Shown here piece after piece: positions 7,867 to 18,000 of a stretch of 39,260 bases of DNA (position 1 is the first letter of the stretch; each line of letters begins with the position of its first letter). The notes beneath the pieces were generated by a model, which was given only the letters and a program-made list of their open reading frames with translations, searched no databases and had not been told where the DNA came from. The position numbers and the translations under genes are program-made. This DNA is from Planctomycetales bacterium (GTDB lineage Bacteria; Planctomycetota; Planctomycetia; Pirellulales; Pirellulaceae): the NCBI GenBank assembly GCA_020427005.1, contig JAGQOY010000045.1, positions 1-39,260 on the forward strand, read 5' to 3'.

Positions 7867-10059
7867 TTGGCGCATCGAAGTATCAACTCTGACTTGGAGT
7901 TTAGCCTTTTGGACGCACTTCATTCGAATTCCAAGGCTAGGCAACACCCTGACGTTCCGCCTGACGGTACGTCAGAGGAGTGGGGTAGTGAAGACCCAGT
8001 GTTGGATGCTTTAGTGCAGGAATTCTTGAGCACTTGGAGGAGCGGAGTATGCGTTTCCGTTGATCATTTTGTGAATCAGCATCCTCAGCATGCTGCCAAA
8101 TTGCAGGATCTGCTCCCTCCGCTTCTTGTCCTTGAGGGATTTGCTGTTAGGGCCATTTCAAGCAATGAACAGCTCGACGAACTTGGAAACTACCAACTCA
8201 AACGGATAATCGGCCGTGGAGGAATGGGGGTCGTTTACGAAGCCCTGCTATCCTCAGAAGATAGACAGGTTGCATTGAAAGTCATGTCGAGCGAGCGCTG
8301 TGAGGACTCCATCTCGAGACAACGATTCGAGCGTGAGGCTCGAATCGTTCAGAAACTGAACCATGAGAACATTGTTCCCATTCTTGAGGTGGGCATAGTC
8401 GAAAATCGCATGTATTTTTCGATGCCTATTATTCATGGTTGCAATGTTCAGCAGTTGATCTACACAATGCGATCTAAGGTTGGTAGCTACTGTGATCGAG
8501 ACGCAAGCTGTAAACTTGACGGACCACAGCGAGCGTATCGTACAATTGACTTGCTGACGGACGGTACACAAGTAAACGATTCGTGCCCTACACTCGCGGG
8601 AACGTCTCAACAGAACCAATCCAGCAACGATCCCAATTGGCGTGTCAATGAACTGCCAACCAGTCCATCTGTAGAAGGAATGCCATGGACTCTCGCATGT
8701 TTGGTCTCGAAAACAACAACAATTGATCATTCCCAGTCTACCAACGAATTGCCATTACCCTTTTCGGATAGTCACTGGCAACTGCTGGCTACTTGCGGTT
8801 ATGAGATTGCCCAGGCATTGCATCACGCTCACCAAAGTGGAATTATCCATCGTGACGTCAAGCCTTCCAATATTTTGCTCGATCATGAAGGTAAGTTTTG
8901 GGTCACAGACTTTGGCTTGGCAAAGGACTTGGACGGTGGACTGACTTTGTCAGGGACGGTGTTGGGAACTTTACGCTACATGGCTCCCGAACAACTGGCT
9001 GGAAAGGCAACTATTCAAAGCGACATCTACGGATTGGGGCAGACTTTATGTGAGTTGGCATGCCTGCTACCAAATGACCAGGATGTCGAGTCGTCAATGT
9101 TGGCACGAATTCCAACAGGACCATCAATGCCAATTGCATTTTGGGAACAAGTTCCTTCAGAGCTTCAAAAAGTGCTGTACCGGATGGTTATGTCAAGTCC
9201 TGCCGATCGCTATCAGGATGCATGGGAGCTGGCCAACGACTTCTCTCGGTTTTTATCTGGAACTCCTGTCAAAGCATCGTTCCCTGGCTGGCGAAAACGA
9301 GCCGCATGGTGGTTGCACCAGCACGTAATGGCAGTCGTCGCTGCTTGCCTTTTGTTGGTCGTTGGCGCCCTCACATGCATTGTCATGTCGAAATCGAGAC
9401 GAGATTCGGCTCCCCCATCGATTGTGGCGGGCGGCCACGAACTATTTCTTGGCGGTCAAGATAGAACTGTCGCTGAGTGGGTCATAGAGAACGGAGGCTG
9501 GATCTACGTTTTGTCGGATCTAGGCCCCGGACAGGCGCGCACCATGGACCAAATTCCATCACAGATATTCAATGTCACTGCCATCAAGCTGGAACACTGC
9601 CAGCAGCTTGACCTAAGAATTCTCAAGGAAATGATTCACTTGCCGCAGATGAGCCAACTTGTTCTGAACTTTTCAAACTTCGATCAAGCTTGGGCACCAG
9701 TATTTCTTGAGCGGACAAATCTAATTAGTCTGCAATTGAATTATTGCAATTTAACCGACCAGTGTATGCCAACACTCGGAAGACTGGATGAATTGCAGTA
9801 TCTCGGACTCAACGGCAATGACGTGAGTAACAACGGAGTAGCGCATCTGTCTATGTTAAGCGATATGCTTGAACTAAAGCTTCTCGGAAATAGACAATTA
9901 GACGACCAATGTCTAAACGCGTTTAAAAAAATGCCCTTCTTGGAATTGCTCGACTTGCGAGATACTGGCGTAAGTGCAGCCGCTGCCAGCGAATTTCACG
10001 CCCAAATGCAAGCCATGATCCATGATGCCCGATTGCTACAGGGCGAAATTGAAGAATAG
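7867..10059 (+). CDS. Transmembrane Ser/Thr protein kinase with LRR-like sensor
   Basis: A 730-residue Hanks-type kinase. The kinase domain spans about 108-462: glycine loop GRGGMG (116-121), ATP-binding Lys138, catalytic loop HRDVKPSN (328-335), DFG (348-350) and APE (373-375), so all catalytic residues are present. Between the hinge and the catalytic loop there is a roughly 100-residue Ser/Thr-rich insertion (about 203-302). A single membrane helix (about 487-507) separates the cytoplasmic kinase from a C-terminal region with leucine-rich-repeat-like units (LISLQLNYCNLTD, LQYLGLNGNDVSNNG, LELLDLRDTGVS; about 590-705), presumably extracytoplasmic. The only start near the sigma stop is the TTG at 7867, because an in-frame stop lies just before it and no good Shine-Dalgarno is visible, so initiation may depend on coupling. 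The likely substrate is the sigma factor encoded upstream. Confidence 0.9.
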   Translation: MAHRSINSDLEFSLLDALHSNSKARQHPDVPPDGTSEEWGSEDPVLDALVQEFLSTWRSGVCVSVDHFVNQHPQHAAKLQDLLPPLLVLEGFAVRAISSNEQLDELGNYQLKRIIGRGGMGVVYEALLSSEDRQVALKVMSSERCEDSISRQRFEREARIVQKLNHENIVPILEVGIVENRMYFSMPIIHGCNVQQLIYTMRSKVGSYCDRDASCKLDGPQRAYRTIDLLTDGTQVNDSCPTLAGTSQQNQSSNDPNWRVNELPTSPSVEGMPWTLACLVSKTTTIDHSQSTNELPLPFSDSHWQLLATCGYEIAQALHHAHQSGIIHRDVKPSNILLDHEGKFWVTDFGLAKDLDGGLTLSGTVLGTLRYMAPEQLAGKATIQSDIYGLGQTLCELACLLPNDQDVESSMLARIPTGPSMPIAFWEQVPSELQKVLYRMVMSSPADRYQDAWELANDFSRFLSGTPVKASFPGWRKRAAWWLHQHVMAVVAACLLLVVGALTCIVMSKSRRDSAPPSIVAGGHELFLGGQDRTVAEWVIENGGWIYVLSDLGPGQARTMDQIPSQIFNVTAIKLEHCQQLDLRILKEMIHLPQMSQLVLNFSNFDQAWAPVFLERTNLISLQLNYCNLTDQCMPTLGRLDELQYLGLNGNDVSNNGVAHLSMLSDMLELKLLGNRQLDDQCLNAFKKMPFLELLDLRDTGVSAAAASEFHAQMQAMIHDARLLQGEIEE

Positions 10060-10542
10060 ACCAATTGCGTCCTCGCACGCGATTGATGGTACAATTGCAT
10101 TTCTCCAGCGTAACTCTGTCCACTGTTAGTAATCGCATTTTGGCTCAACAAGAATTGGAACCACTTCGGACAGAGGCATTTCGGGTTACTGACCCAGTTC
10201 GCTATTCCCAACTTCTTCATCGGCCAGCCTTTCTGTGCGTGCAAGCAGTGAAGTAATGAATTGTCGGATTTTCGTTCCAATCCGAAAAACACCCGCATTA
10301 CCGTTAAAAAATCTATAAATTTCGGTTCCAGTGAACCAAAAATCGAATTTCACACAGACTAGCAATGAATATTAGCAAAGGAAATCACAACTTAATGGAA
10401 CCCGGGCGGGCACATCCTAGCCGCCGGTCTTGGAGACTCACCTTCATTTGAATTTCAATCTCCAACCGCAATGAACCTCAACCATCGAGTTTATTTTTGA
10501 TTTCCGGAGTCGAATCGGGGACAATCAACACAGTAAGGTGCA
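10060..10542. other. Intergenic region with two short hairpins
   Basis: This 483-bp region holds no gene that I can support. It contains CGGATT...AATCCG (10265-10284) and GGTTC...GAACC near 10325-10338, both followed by A-rich rather than T-rich sequence on the plus strand, so neither is a convincing terminator for the kinase gene. A stronger inverted pair, CCGGGCGG...CCGCCGG (about 10402-10427), lies roughly 120 bases upstream of the amylosucrase start and could be a leader structure or terminator. The promoter for amylosucrase must lie in this region or within the kinase gene. Confidence 0.4.
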
Positions 10543-12492
10543 ATGTCGGGTGAATTGGAATTAGAACTACGTTGCCAACGTACTTTGAATCGCATTTTGC
10601 CACGTTTGCAGAGTCGGTTTGCGGCCGACGCTAATCTAGCCGAGTGGCAGGACTACGTTACGAGAATGCAGATGCATTTTCCCTCGTTGTTCGAACGTCT
10701 GTATCAACTATATGGACACCATTATGATTTCTTCTACTATGTCGAAGCCACGCTATGTACAACAACCGAAATGTGGATTTCGCGTGAACGTGAACTAAAA
10801 GCTCTGGACGCATTACGTGCAACTGATCCGCGATGGTTCCAGTCGCCTCGCATGATCGGTGCGACTTGCTACATCGATCTCTTTGCTGGAAACTTGGAAG
10901 GTATTCGTAACAAGATTCCGTATTTAACGGAATTGAATATTACATACCTGCATTTAATGCCCTGCTTTCGCGTACCTGAGGGAGAGAATGACGGTGGCTA
11001 TGCCGTAAGTAGCTATCGAGATACGGACCCGCGCCTTGGAACCATGGAGCAATTGCGTGAATTAGCCAAAGAGCTGCGTCATCATGGAATATCCTTGGTC
11101 CTGGATTTTATTTTTAATCATACGTCGGACGAACATGAATGGGCTCAACGAGCATTATCTGGCGATGTCGAGTATCAGAATTTCTATCGCATGTTCCCAG
11201 ACCGCGCGATGCCCGATCAATTCGAGCAATATCTACCATCAATCTTCCCGGATGAACATCAGGGTTCGTTCACTTATCAATCGCGCATTAGCAAATGGGT
11301 GTGGACGACATTCCACAACTACCAATGGGATTTGAACTATGAAAACCCAGAAGTCTTCGTTCGCATGTTGGGCGAGTTGCTGTTTTTGGCAAACCAAGGT
11401 GTTGAGATACTCCGGCTAGATGCAGTTGCCTTTATTTGGAAACGATTGGGAACAAATTGTCAGAACCTGCCTGAGGCACATTGGATAATTCAGGCGTTTA
11501 GTGCGGCCGTAAAGATTGCTGCACCCGCAACGGTCTTCAAATCGGAAGCGATTGTACACCCAGATGACGTTCGCCAATACATAAGTCGTCACGAGTGCCA
11601 GCTTTCGTATAATCCCCAACTAATGGCCTTGTTATGGAACGGTCTCGCGACTCGCGAGACAAAGGTGCTTCGCCAAGCACTGTCACGACGCTTTCAGATT
11701 CCGGAAGACTGCCAGTGGGTTAACTATGTAAGATGTCATGATGACATTGGTTGGGCTTTTTCAGATGACGATATCGCAGCTGGAGGATTTGATCCACGGT
11801 TACATCGTAGTTTCTTGACAGAATTCTATACCGGCAAGATCGATGACAGTTTTGCACGTGGCGAACCATTTCAACTCGACGAGATCACAGGTGACGGTAG
11901 GGTGAGTGGAACCTGTGCCTCGCTGGCGGGACTTGAGAAGGCTCTATACGAAAAGAACTCCGTGGAATCGATACTGGCTGTTAGAAGAATCCTATTGATC
12001 CATGGTGTTATCCTGACAATCGGAGGAATCCCATTGATCAATTTGGGTGACGAACTTGCGTGCGAAAACGACTATTCGTATAAACAAGATCCACAACGCG
12101 CCAGTGACTCGCGATGGCTGCACCGATATCAGTTTCCCTGGAATCGAAGAGACGAACGACGCAATGAAAACTCGCCGGCAGGCTTAGTTTACCAAGGTCT
12201 GTTGCGGCTCATTCAAATCCGTCTACAAAATCAAGCATTCAATCTAGGCACAACCGAGTTCATCGACGCTGGCAACGATCATATCTTCGGGTACTTTCGC
12301 AATCGAGAAACTAATAGTGCACTGATACTGGCAAATTTCACGGAACAAACCCAGAGTATTGCTGGCAAACATCTTCGAAAATTCGGGCTGCGAAGAACTG
12401 TAATTGATCAATACGCCGGTACAAGTGTGACAGCCGACCGCCAATTGGAGCTATCTCCCTATCAATTTGTAGTACTTGCCCGTAACGTCTAA
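10543..12492 (+). CDS. Amylosucrase (GH13)
   Basis: A 649-residue glycoside hydrolase family 13 enzyme very like Neisseria polysaccharea amylosucrase (636 residues), which transfers glucose from sucrose onto an alpha-1,4-glucan and releases fructose. The helical N-terminal domain (about 1-95) precedes the (beta/alpha)8 barrel. Catalytic residues align with a constant offset of 7 from the Neisseria enzyme: nucleophile Asp293 (EILRLDAVAFIWK), acid/base Glu335 (FKSEAIVHP) and Asp400 (VRCHDDIGW). NHTSDEHEW (192-200) and GGYAVSSYRD (151-160) are the other conserved substrate-site motifs. A Cys replaces the Ser before HDD. There is no signal peptide, so it is cytoplasmic. The ATG at 10543 has AAGG four bases upstream. 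It is convergent with the sucrose-phosphate synthase gene, 44 bp apart, so both genes concern sucrose and glucan storage. A sucrose hydrolase is a less likely alternative. Confidence 0.9.
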   Translation: MSGELELELRCQRTLNRILPRLQSRFAADANLAEWQDYVTRMQMHFPSLFERLYQLYGHHYDFFYYVEATLCTTTEMWISRERELKALDALRATDPRWFQSPRMIGATCYIDLFAGNLEGIRNKIPYLTELNITYLHLMPCFRVPEGENDGGYAVSSYRDTDPRLGTMEQLRELAKELRHHGISLVLDFIFNHTSDEHEWAQRALSGDVEYQNFYRMFPDRAMPDQFEQYLPSIFPDEHQGSFTYQSRISKWVWTTFHNYQWDLNYENPEVFVRMLGELLFLANQGVEILRLDAVAFIWKRLGTNCQNLPEAHWIIQAFSAAVKIAAPATVFKSEAIVHPDDVRQYISRHECQLSYNPQLMALLWNGLATRETKVLRQALSRRFQIPEDCQWVNYVRCHDDIGWAFSDDDIAAGGFDPRLHRSFLTEFYTGKIDDSFARGEPFQLDEITGDGRVSGTCASLAGLEKALYEKNSVESILAVRRILLIHGVILTIGGIPLINLGDELACENDYSYKQDPQRASDSRWLHRYQFPWNRRDERRNENSPAGLVYQGLLRLIQIRLQNQAFNLGTTEFIDAGNDHIFGYFRNRETNSALILANFTEQTQSIAGKHLRKFGLRRTVIDQYAGTSVTADRQLELSPYQFVVLARNV

Positions 12493-12536
12493 CCACAGTC
12501 CGCTGCTACGAAAGTCCAGCGATTATCCCATATTGT

Positions 12537-14801
12537 TCATGCCTGATTACCGCGAATGCCTTTTGGCAAAACGCCAAAATGTCGGAGACCATCCAGGATT
12601 CCGGCTGCGAATTCCTCATCACTAAAATAAATTGCGGTGTCAACCGATTCACGCAAATACTCAACTTCAGTTGACCGATTGCCCACCACAATTCCCTGTC
12701 CAACTCCGCACAGCATGTCAATATCGTTCCCAGAGTCGCCTGCGGTAAATAGCTTAGTCGGGCAGATCTGCAATTGTTCCGACAAAAACTGAATTGCCTG
12801 ACCTTTGCTGGCTCGGGCCGGCAATACATCTACCAAGTTGCCATGCGACATAATCAGGTTGTAAGGCAGACTCGATCTATCCAAAAGACCTTGCAATTGC
12901 GGATAAACAAACTGAGTATTGTCTTGATCACGCAATCGATAACTCAGTTTGAATGGGCCTTGAGTATGTGGTTCGGTTTGCCGTTCCAACCACGGTAAAT
13001 CACTTAGTATCTGAGACAAGTCATGCGGATGCCATTCACAACCAATATGATGGCTCCAATCGGTTAAAAGCTCAAGTTGCGGTCCTAAGTAGATTTCAGT
13101 ACCCACACTAGCAATAACAAGATGAATATCTTGGATTCGGTACTCTTCGAAAACCTGCCGTACTAATTCGATGGACCGGCCACTAGCGACTCCTAACACA
13201 ATTTTCCCGTGACTATTGCGGACAACGTCCAAAAGTCTCAAAAGTTTCGCGTCGTCACCAATTAAGGTACCATCAATATCCGAAATGATTACGGCGTCTG
13301 CCTCATGAACCTGTTCTGCAAAACTTTGCATGTGCTTGGAATGTGATGCTTTCCGGATCTTGGATGCATTTTCTCCACCAGCTAGCATTGCATTTGCTGG
13401 ATCGATTGGAAATGAAGATTTGCCAACGGACAGTCCAAAAGCAGTTTTTATCCAGTTCAAGTAATGTTCACAGTGACTTTCCCAAGAGTAGTGCTTCCGT
13501 ACCAAATTGATCCCAGATTCGCTTAGTTCTCTCCAGCGGGCTGGTACGGTCAGTACGTCGCGCATAGTCGATATGAGGCTCGATTCGTCCGTAACGTCAA
13601 CCAACAATCCACTATGACAATTCTGTACTATGTCTTGTGGACCTCCATTCTCAGTTGCCACAAACGGTAGCCCAGTCGCAGATGCTTCGATGGCAGTCAA
13701 CCCAAACAATTCGATAAAAGCGCTATTGACGAACAGGCCTCGCGTTCCAGCTGCAATTCGATAGAGCTCAGGCACATCAAATTCCGAATCGTGCTGTTTG
13801 GGGATTGCCATTTTGCCATACAGATCGTACCGATCCATCAATAGGAGAATGTCCGTTAGAACTTGTTGCTCATTCTCTGGCATCGACTCAATGTCTTTGC
13901 GAATTCCTGCAAAGATCGCCAAATTGGCAATGGCTTGCAAATCGTGACTTTTGCCAAAAGCCTGTATCAATGACTGGATATTCTTTCGCCGGTCAGGGCG
14001 ACAAAGCGCAAGAATCAACGGTCGTTGAGGATCAACGAGAAATCTGGATAGCTCTTGCAGCATACGGGTACGCGATTGTTTGAAACGTTCATCAATCTCC
14101 TTGCCAGGGATTTCGTAGTCATAAAAGGGGAAAAACCGTTCCAAATCGGTTCCAGGTGGAATGACTTGAGTAGATACTCCCGATGGAATGCAGTACTCGT
14201 TGTACTGGTGATCGAGTTCGTGGTTCGTGCTAACGACTAATCCAGCAGCTGCATCCAAACACTTTTGTTCTTCCGATATTCTTCGATCGATTTTGAGGAC
14301 TTCATTAGCACGTTCTTTGGTCCAGCCTTCATTGAGTAGATAATTTAGTTTCGGTATCCCTAATGAGTGCCCGGTAAAGATGAATGGGCATCCCAGTTCC
14401 CGTGCAACTTGCCTACCTACGTACCCTGCATCCGTATAATGGCCATGGACAACCGCTGGGCCATCAGGAAGTCTACTTGTATAGGAGAGGATCCCTTCAA
14501 CCATTTCATCAAGAAACGGCCACAACTCTTCCTTGGGCAGGTACGCATCCGGACCAAATGGAATGCGCACGATCTTTGCATTTTCTGCAAGCTGTTCAAA
14601 TTCTAGACGATAATCGTCGGAGACTTCTGGATCGCGAATGAGGCGAGTAAACAAGTCGACTTGCGTTACACTTGGAAACTCGGCCAAAGTTTTAACTAGC
14701 TCGATGACATACCGTATTTGACCACCGGTATCTGCGTCGCGGCCCATTTCAATTCGCTCCGACCGCACCAAGCCATGAGCGCTAATCATTTGAATGTACA
14801 C
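12537..14801 (-). CDS. Bifunctional sucrose-phosphate synthase/phosphatase
   Basis: A 754-residue fusion. Residues 1-455 are a GT-B glycosyltransferase of the sucrose-phosphate synthase type, with the nucleotide-sugar/acceptor motif DTGGQ (24-28), HGHYTDAGY (119-127) and the E-x7-E motif with Glu364 and Glu372. Residues about 500-750 are a HAD-family sucrose-phosphatase: motif I DIDGT with both aspartates (Asp508, Asp510), SGR (540-542), Lys667 and GDSGND (688-693). All key residues are present, so the protein should both make sucrose-6-phosphate from UDP-glucose and fructose-6-phosphate and dephosphorylate it. The GTG at 14801 is chosen because GAGGAG (complement of 14808-14813) lies 6 bases upstream. 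No fructokinase gene is seen nearby. Sucrose may serve as compatible solute or carbon store; that role is inferred. Confidence 0.92.
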   Translation of the reverse strand: MYIQMISAHGLVRSERIEMGRDADTGGQIRYVIELVKTLAEFPSVTQVDLFTRLIRDPEVSDDYRLEFEQLAENAKIVRIPFGPDAYLPKEELWPFLDEMVEGILSYTSRLPDGPAVVHGHYTDAGYVGRQVARELGCPFIFTGHSLGIPKLNYLLNEGWTKERANEVLKIDRRISEEQKCLDAAAGLVVSTNHELDHQYNEYCIPSGVSTQVIPPGTDLERFFPFYDYEIPGKEIDERFKQSRTRMLQELSRFLVDPQRPLILALCRPDRRKNIQSLIQAFGKSHDLQAIANLAIFAGIRKDIESMPENEQQVLTDILLLMDRYDLYGKMAIPKQHDSEFDVPELYRIAAGTRGLFVNSAFIELFGLTAIEASATGLPFVATENGGPQDIVQNCHSGLLVDVTDESSLISTMRDVLTVPARWRELSESGINLVRKHYSWESHCEHYLNWIKTAFGLSVGKSSFPIDPANAMLAGGENASKIRKASHSKHMQSFAEQVHEADAVIISDIDGTLIGDDAKLLRLLDVVRNSHGKIVLGVASGRSIELVRQVFEEYRIQDIHLVIASVGTEIYLGPQLELLTDWSHHIGCEWHPHDLSQILSDLPWLERQTEPHTQGPFKLSYRLRDQDNTQFVYPQLQGLLDRSSLPYNLIMSHGNLVDVLPARASKGQAIQFLSEQLQICPTKLFTAGDSGNDIDMLCGVGQGIVVGNRSTEVEYLRESVDTAIYFSDEEFAAGILDGLRHFGVLPKGIRGNQA

Positions 14802-15042
14802 AGAGTTCTCCTCAGATAGTGAAAGAACTCGTTCAATCTCTATCCATAGAATCGTGTCTCACAAAACAGCAACCACATTCATAGAGCTATTCTAGTGTTT
14901 CAAATCCATTGGTCGACCCTTATCGGACAAATGGCGAATTACTAAGTGATTTTCGATCACTGGTATCTCTAAATGATCTTGATTGCGACTCGATGCAGAC
15001 ATATGCCACCATGAACCTTACATTTCAAATCTACCAATCTGG

Positions 15043-18000
15043 TCAAATAGGCTGCGGATACGACATCGGGTCCGACCTGTCTACTGCAATCTCGCCTGAG
15101 CCGTCCCATAGTGGGTCACTGAATCCCAGCTGCATCTTTGTTTCAATGTATGCTGCATAGAGCGTCGGTACAATAAATGACGAAAAGGGCTCGGCCAGCA
15201 TTCCACCAAATACTGGTATGGCCATCGCACGCGCCACATCAGCTCCACGACCTGTTGATACAAGTATCGGAATCAGTGCCACCAGCGTCGTCACTGTCGT
15301 CATAACGCAAGGCCTGATTCGCTTCAAACCTGCCTCGTAAATAATGTCTCGTATGTCTGCCTCATTGTTTATCTTACGCTGTCTAAGTAACTGATGAATA
15401 TACGTCGCCATCACAACTCCATCGTCTACCGCAATGCCAAACAAAGCGATGAATCCAACCCAGACAGCTGTATTTAGCTCAACATTCATCCAGGCCACCA
15501 GCACCATCCCGCCAGCAAAGGAGACAGGAATTCCTGAAAAAACTGCCATTGAAATGGGAAGATTGCGAAACTCAAGATAGATCACCAACAAATTGATCAA
15601 GAGTACTGAGGGAATGATCCACAACAGTCGTTGGTTGGCCTCCAGCTGATTTCTAAAACTACCGACAGATTCCAACGAGTAGCCTGCTGGTAGATCTAAC
15701 CGATCTGGCGAGGAAGCAGGCAGTAATTGCGAATCGAGAAGTTGCTGTTCAATAGCAGCTACCGATTCAAGGTCCCCGCGGACCCCATTGGTCATAAACG
15801 CCACATGAGCAACCAGTCGGCCATTCTCGCTACTGATCATGCCTGGCCCCCAAGTGGTCTCCAGTTTGGCGAGTTCCTCTAGCGGTACCACGGCACCACT
15901 ATGCGTAACAACTGGTAAGCGACCTAATTGGTCGACTCTTTCTCGCAAATCGCGATTATAGCGCAATCGCACGGGATAACGCTCACGCCCCTCAATTGTC
16001 GTGACCAGGTTCACGCCTCCCAGTGCAGATTCAATCACCTGATTTACCATGGCAACGCTCATACCGTATCTAGACGCAGTCTCGCGATTGACTGTGAACT
16101 CAATATATGGCTTGCCAAGCACGATATCTGGATTCACCGTACCGGCATTGACCAGTGCGGATTTCCTCAGTGCCTCCGCCACATCCCTAGCAGCCTTGGA
16201 AAGATCGACTAACTTGTCACCGTATATACGAATTGCCATGGGAGCCTTGATTCCCGATTGCAACATCACAACTCGACCCTCGATCGGTTGCAATGCACTT
16301 GCAGGAGTCACTCCAGGCAAAGTGGCCACAGCGTTTATTTCGTCCCAAATATCATGTGCCGTCAAGCCTTCACGCCATTCGCTTTCTGGCTTGAGCATGA
16401 TATATGTTTCCACCATTGCAGCAGGTGCCGGATCCAGTGCCGATTCGACCCGCCCAATTTTTCCCAATACGTCTTTGACCTCTGGGATACTGCTAATTAA
16501 TACGTCCTGCGTCTGAAGAACTTGCATGGCTTGAGAAAAACTAGCGGCAGGATAGAGTGTTGGCATGTAGAACCAACTGCCCTCATCAAGTGCAATCCAA
16601 TCATCAGTTTGGACACCTGTGAAGCTATGCTTGACGGCCACATATCCGGGAAACGCGTTGAGATCGGCACCGAGAATGCGAGCTAGGCTTTCAATCGGCC
16701 GCATTACCGTTGGAAATCCATAGAAAGCCCCGATTCCTAAGACCAGTAATGCAGACGGGAACGAAAGTGCAATCACCTTATGGTTCAGTGCCTGACGGAG
16801 TCGAGCTGCATACATCCAATGTACGAATCGGCTTGATGGAATTTCTTCGAGCGGACGAATTCTCTCTCGCATCCACTGCCAATTGATCACAAACACGGCG
16901 ATTCCCAGGGCCGCAGTTACCACCCACAAATCCACACCTAGAGCTTCTGCAATGCGTTTACCCCACAAGAAATGTGCTGCCGAGCTGATCAATGCTGACA
17001 AGGCTATACTGGCGAACAATGCCGATCGTTTCCGATATCCAGCGCAACGCAACATCAATCGACAAAGAGCCGGAACGACCGTCACAGCAGTCAACATGGC
17101 TGCTGCGATTGCGAATGTCTTGGTATAGGCCAATGGCGCAAATAGCTTATAGTCTCGACCGGTCAGAAAGAAAACGGGCAAGAAGCTAACAATCGTAGTC
17201 GCTACAGCGGTCACCACTGCTGGTGCAACTTCTGACACAGCCGTAAATACTATTCGCACTCTCTCCGCATCCTGGGAGAACTTGGTTCTGGTCCTTGCCG
17301 CCTGTCCAACACTCACAGCTGCCGAGCCCTGGCGACCAATCTGTTGCCGCTCCCAATCAGCCAAGTGCTGGTAGACGTTCTCAGAGACAATGATTCCCAT
17401 GTCTACCATCGTGCCAATGGCAATGGCTATTCCTGCCAGCGACATGATGTTTGCTTCGAGACCAACCACATGCATCGCAATAAAAGACATTAAGACGGCT
17501 GCTGGCAAACAGATTGCTACAATGAAGCTACTGCGTATATGCAGTAGAAAGAGCAGGATAATGACTGCCGTAATGATGATCTCGTCGCGCAGAGCATCGG
17601 TTAGAGTAGCCATCGTTTCATTGATTAACCCCGTCCGATCATATACTGCATGAATATGGACCCCCCGTAGCGCTGGTTCGATTTGAGATATTTTGGCCTT
17701 CACCCGGTCGATGACTATTCGCGGGTTTTCACTGTAACGCATTACGACTACGCCGCCAACTGCCTCCGTTCCGTTGTAGTCCAGTGCGCCGCGCCGAAAA
17801 TCGGGGCCTAGCTGAACTTTAGCTACATCGGCCACTCGTACTGGAATCCCATCGCGCTGAGTAATCACTGTCTGTTCAATATCACGGATTGCTTTTAACT
17901 GATCCCCATCTCCTCCCAAAAAACCTTTCCCTCGAACGATGTACTCCATGCCCGTTGTTTCGACCGTTTTTGCTCCTACGTCTAGATTGGAACCCTTGAT

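Noticed and set aside
10257..10340. Two short hairpins after the kinase gene as Rho-independent terminators
   Set aside because: Stems are 5-6 bp and followed by A-runs on the plus strand instead of T-runs.
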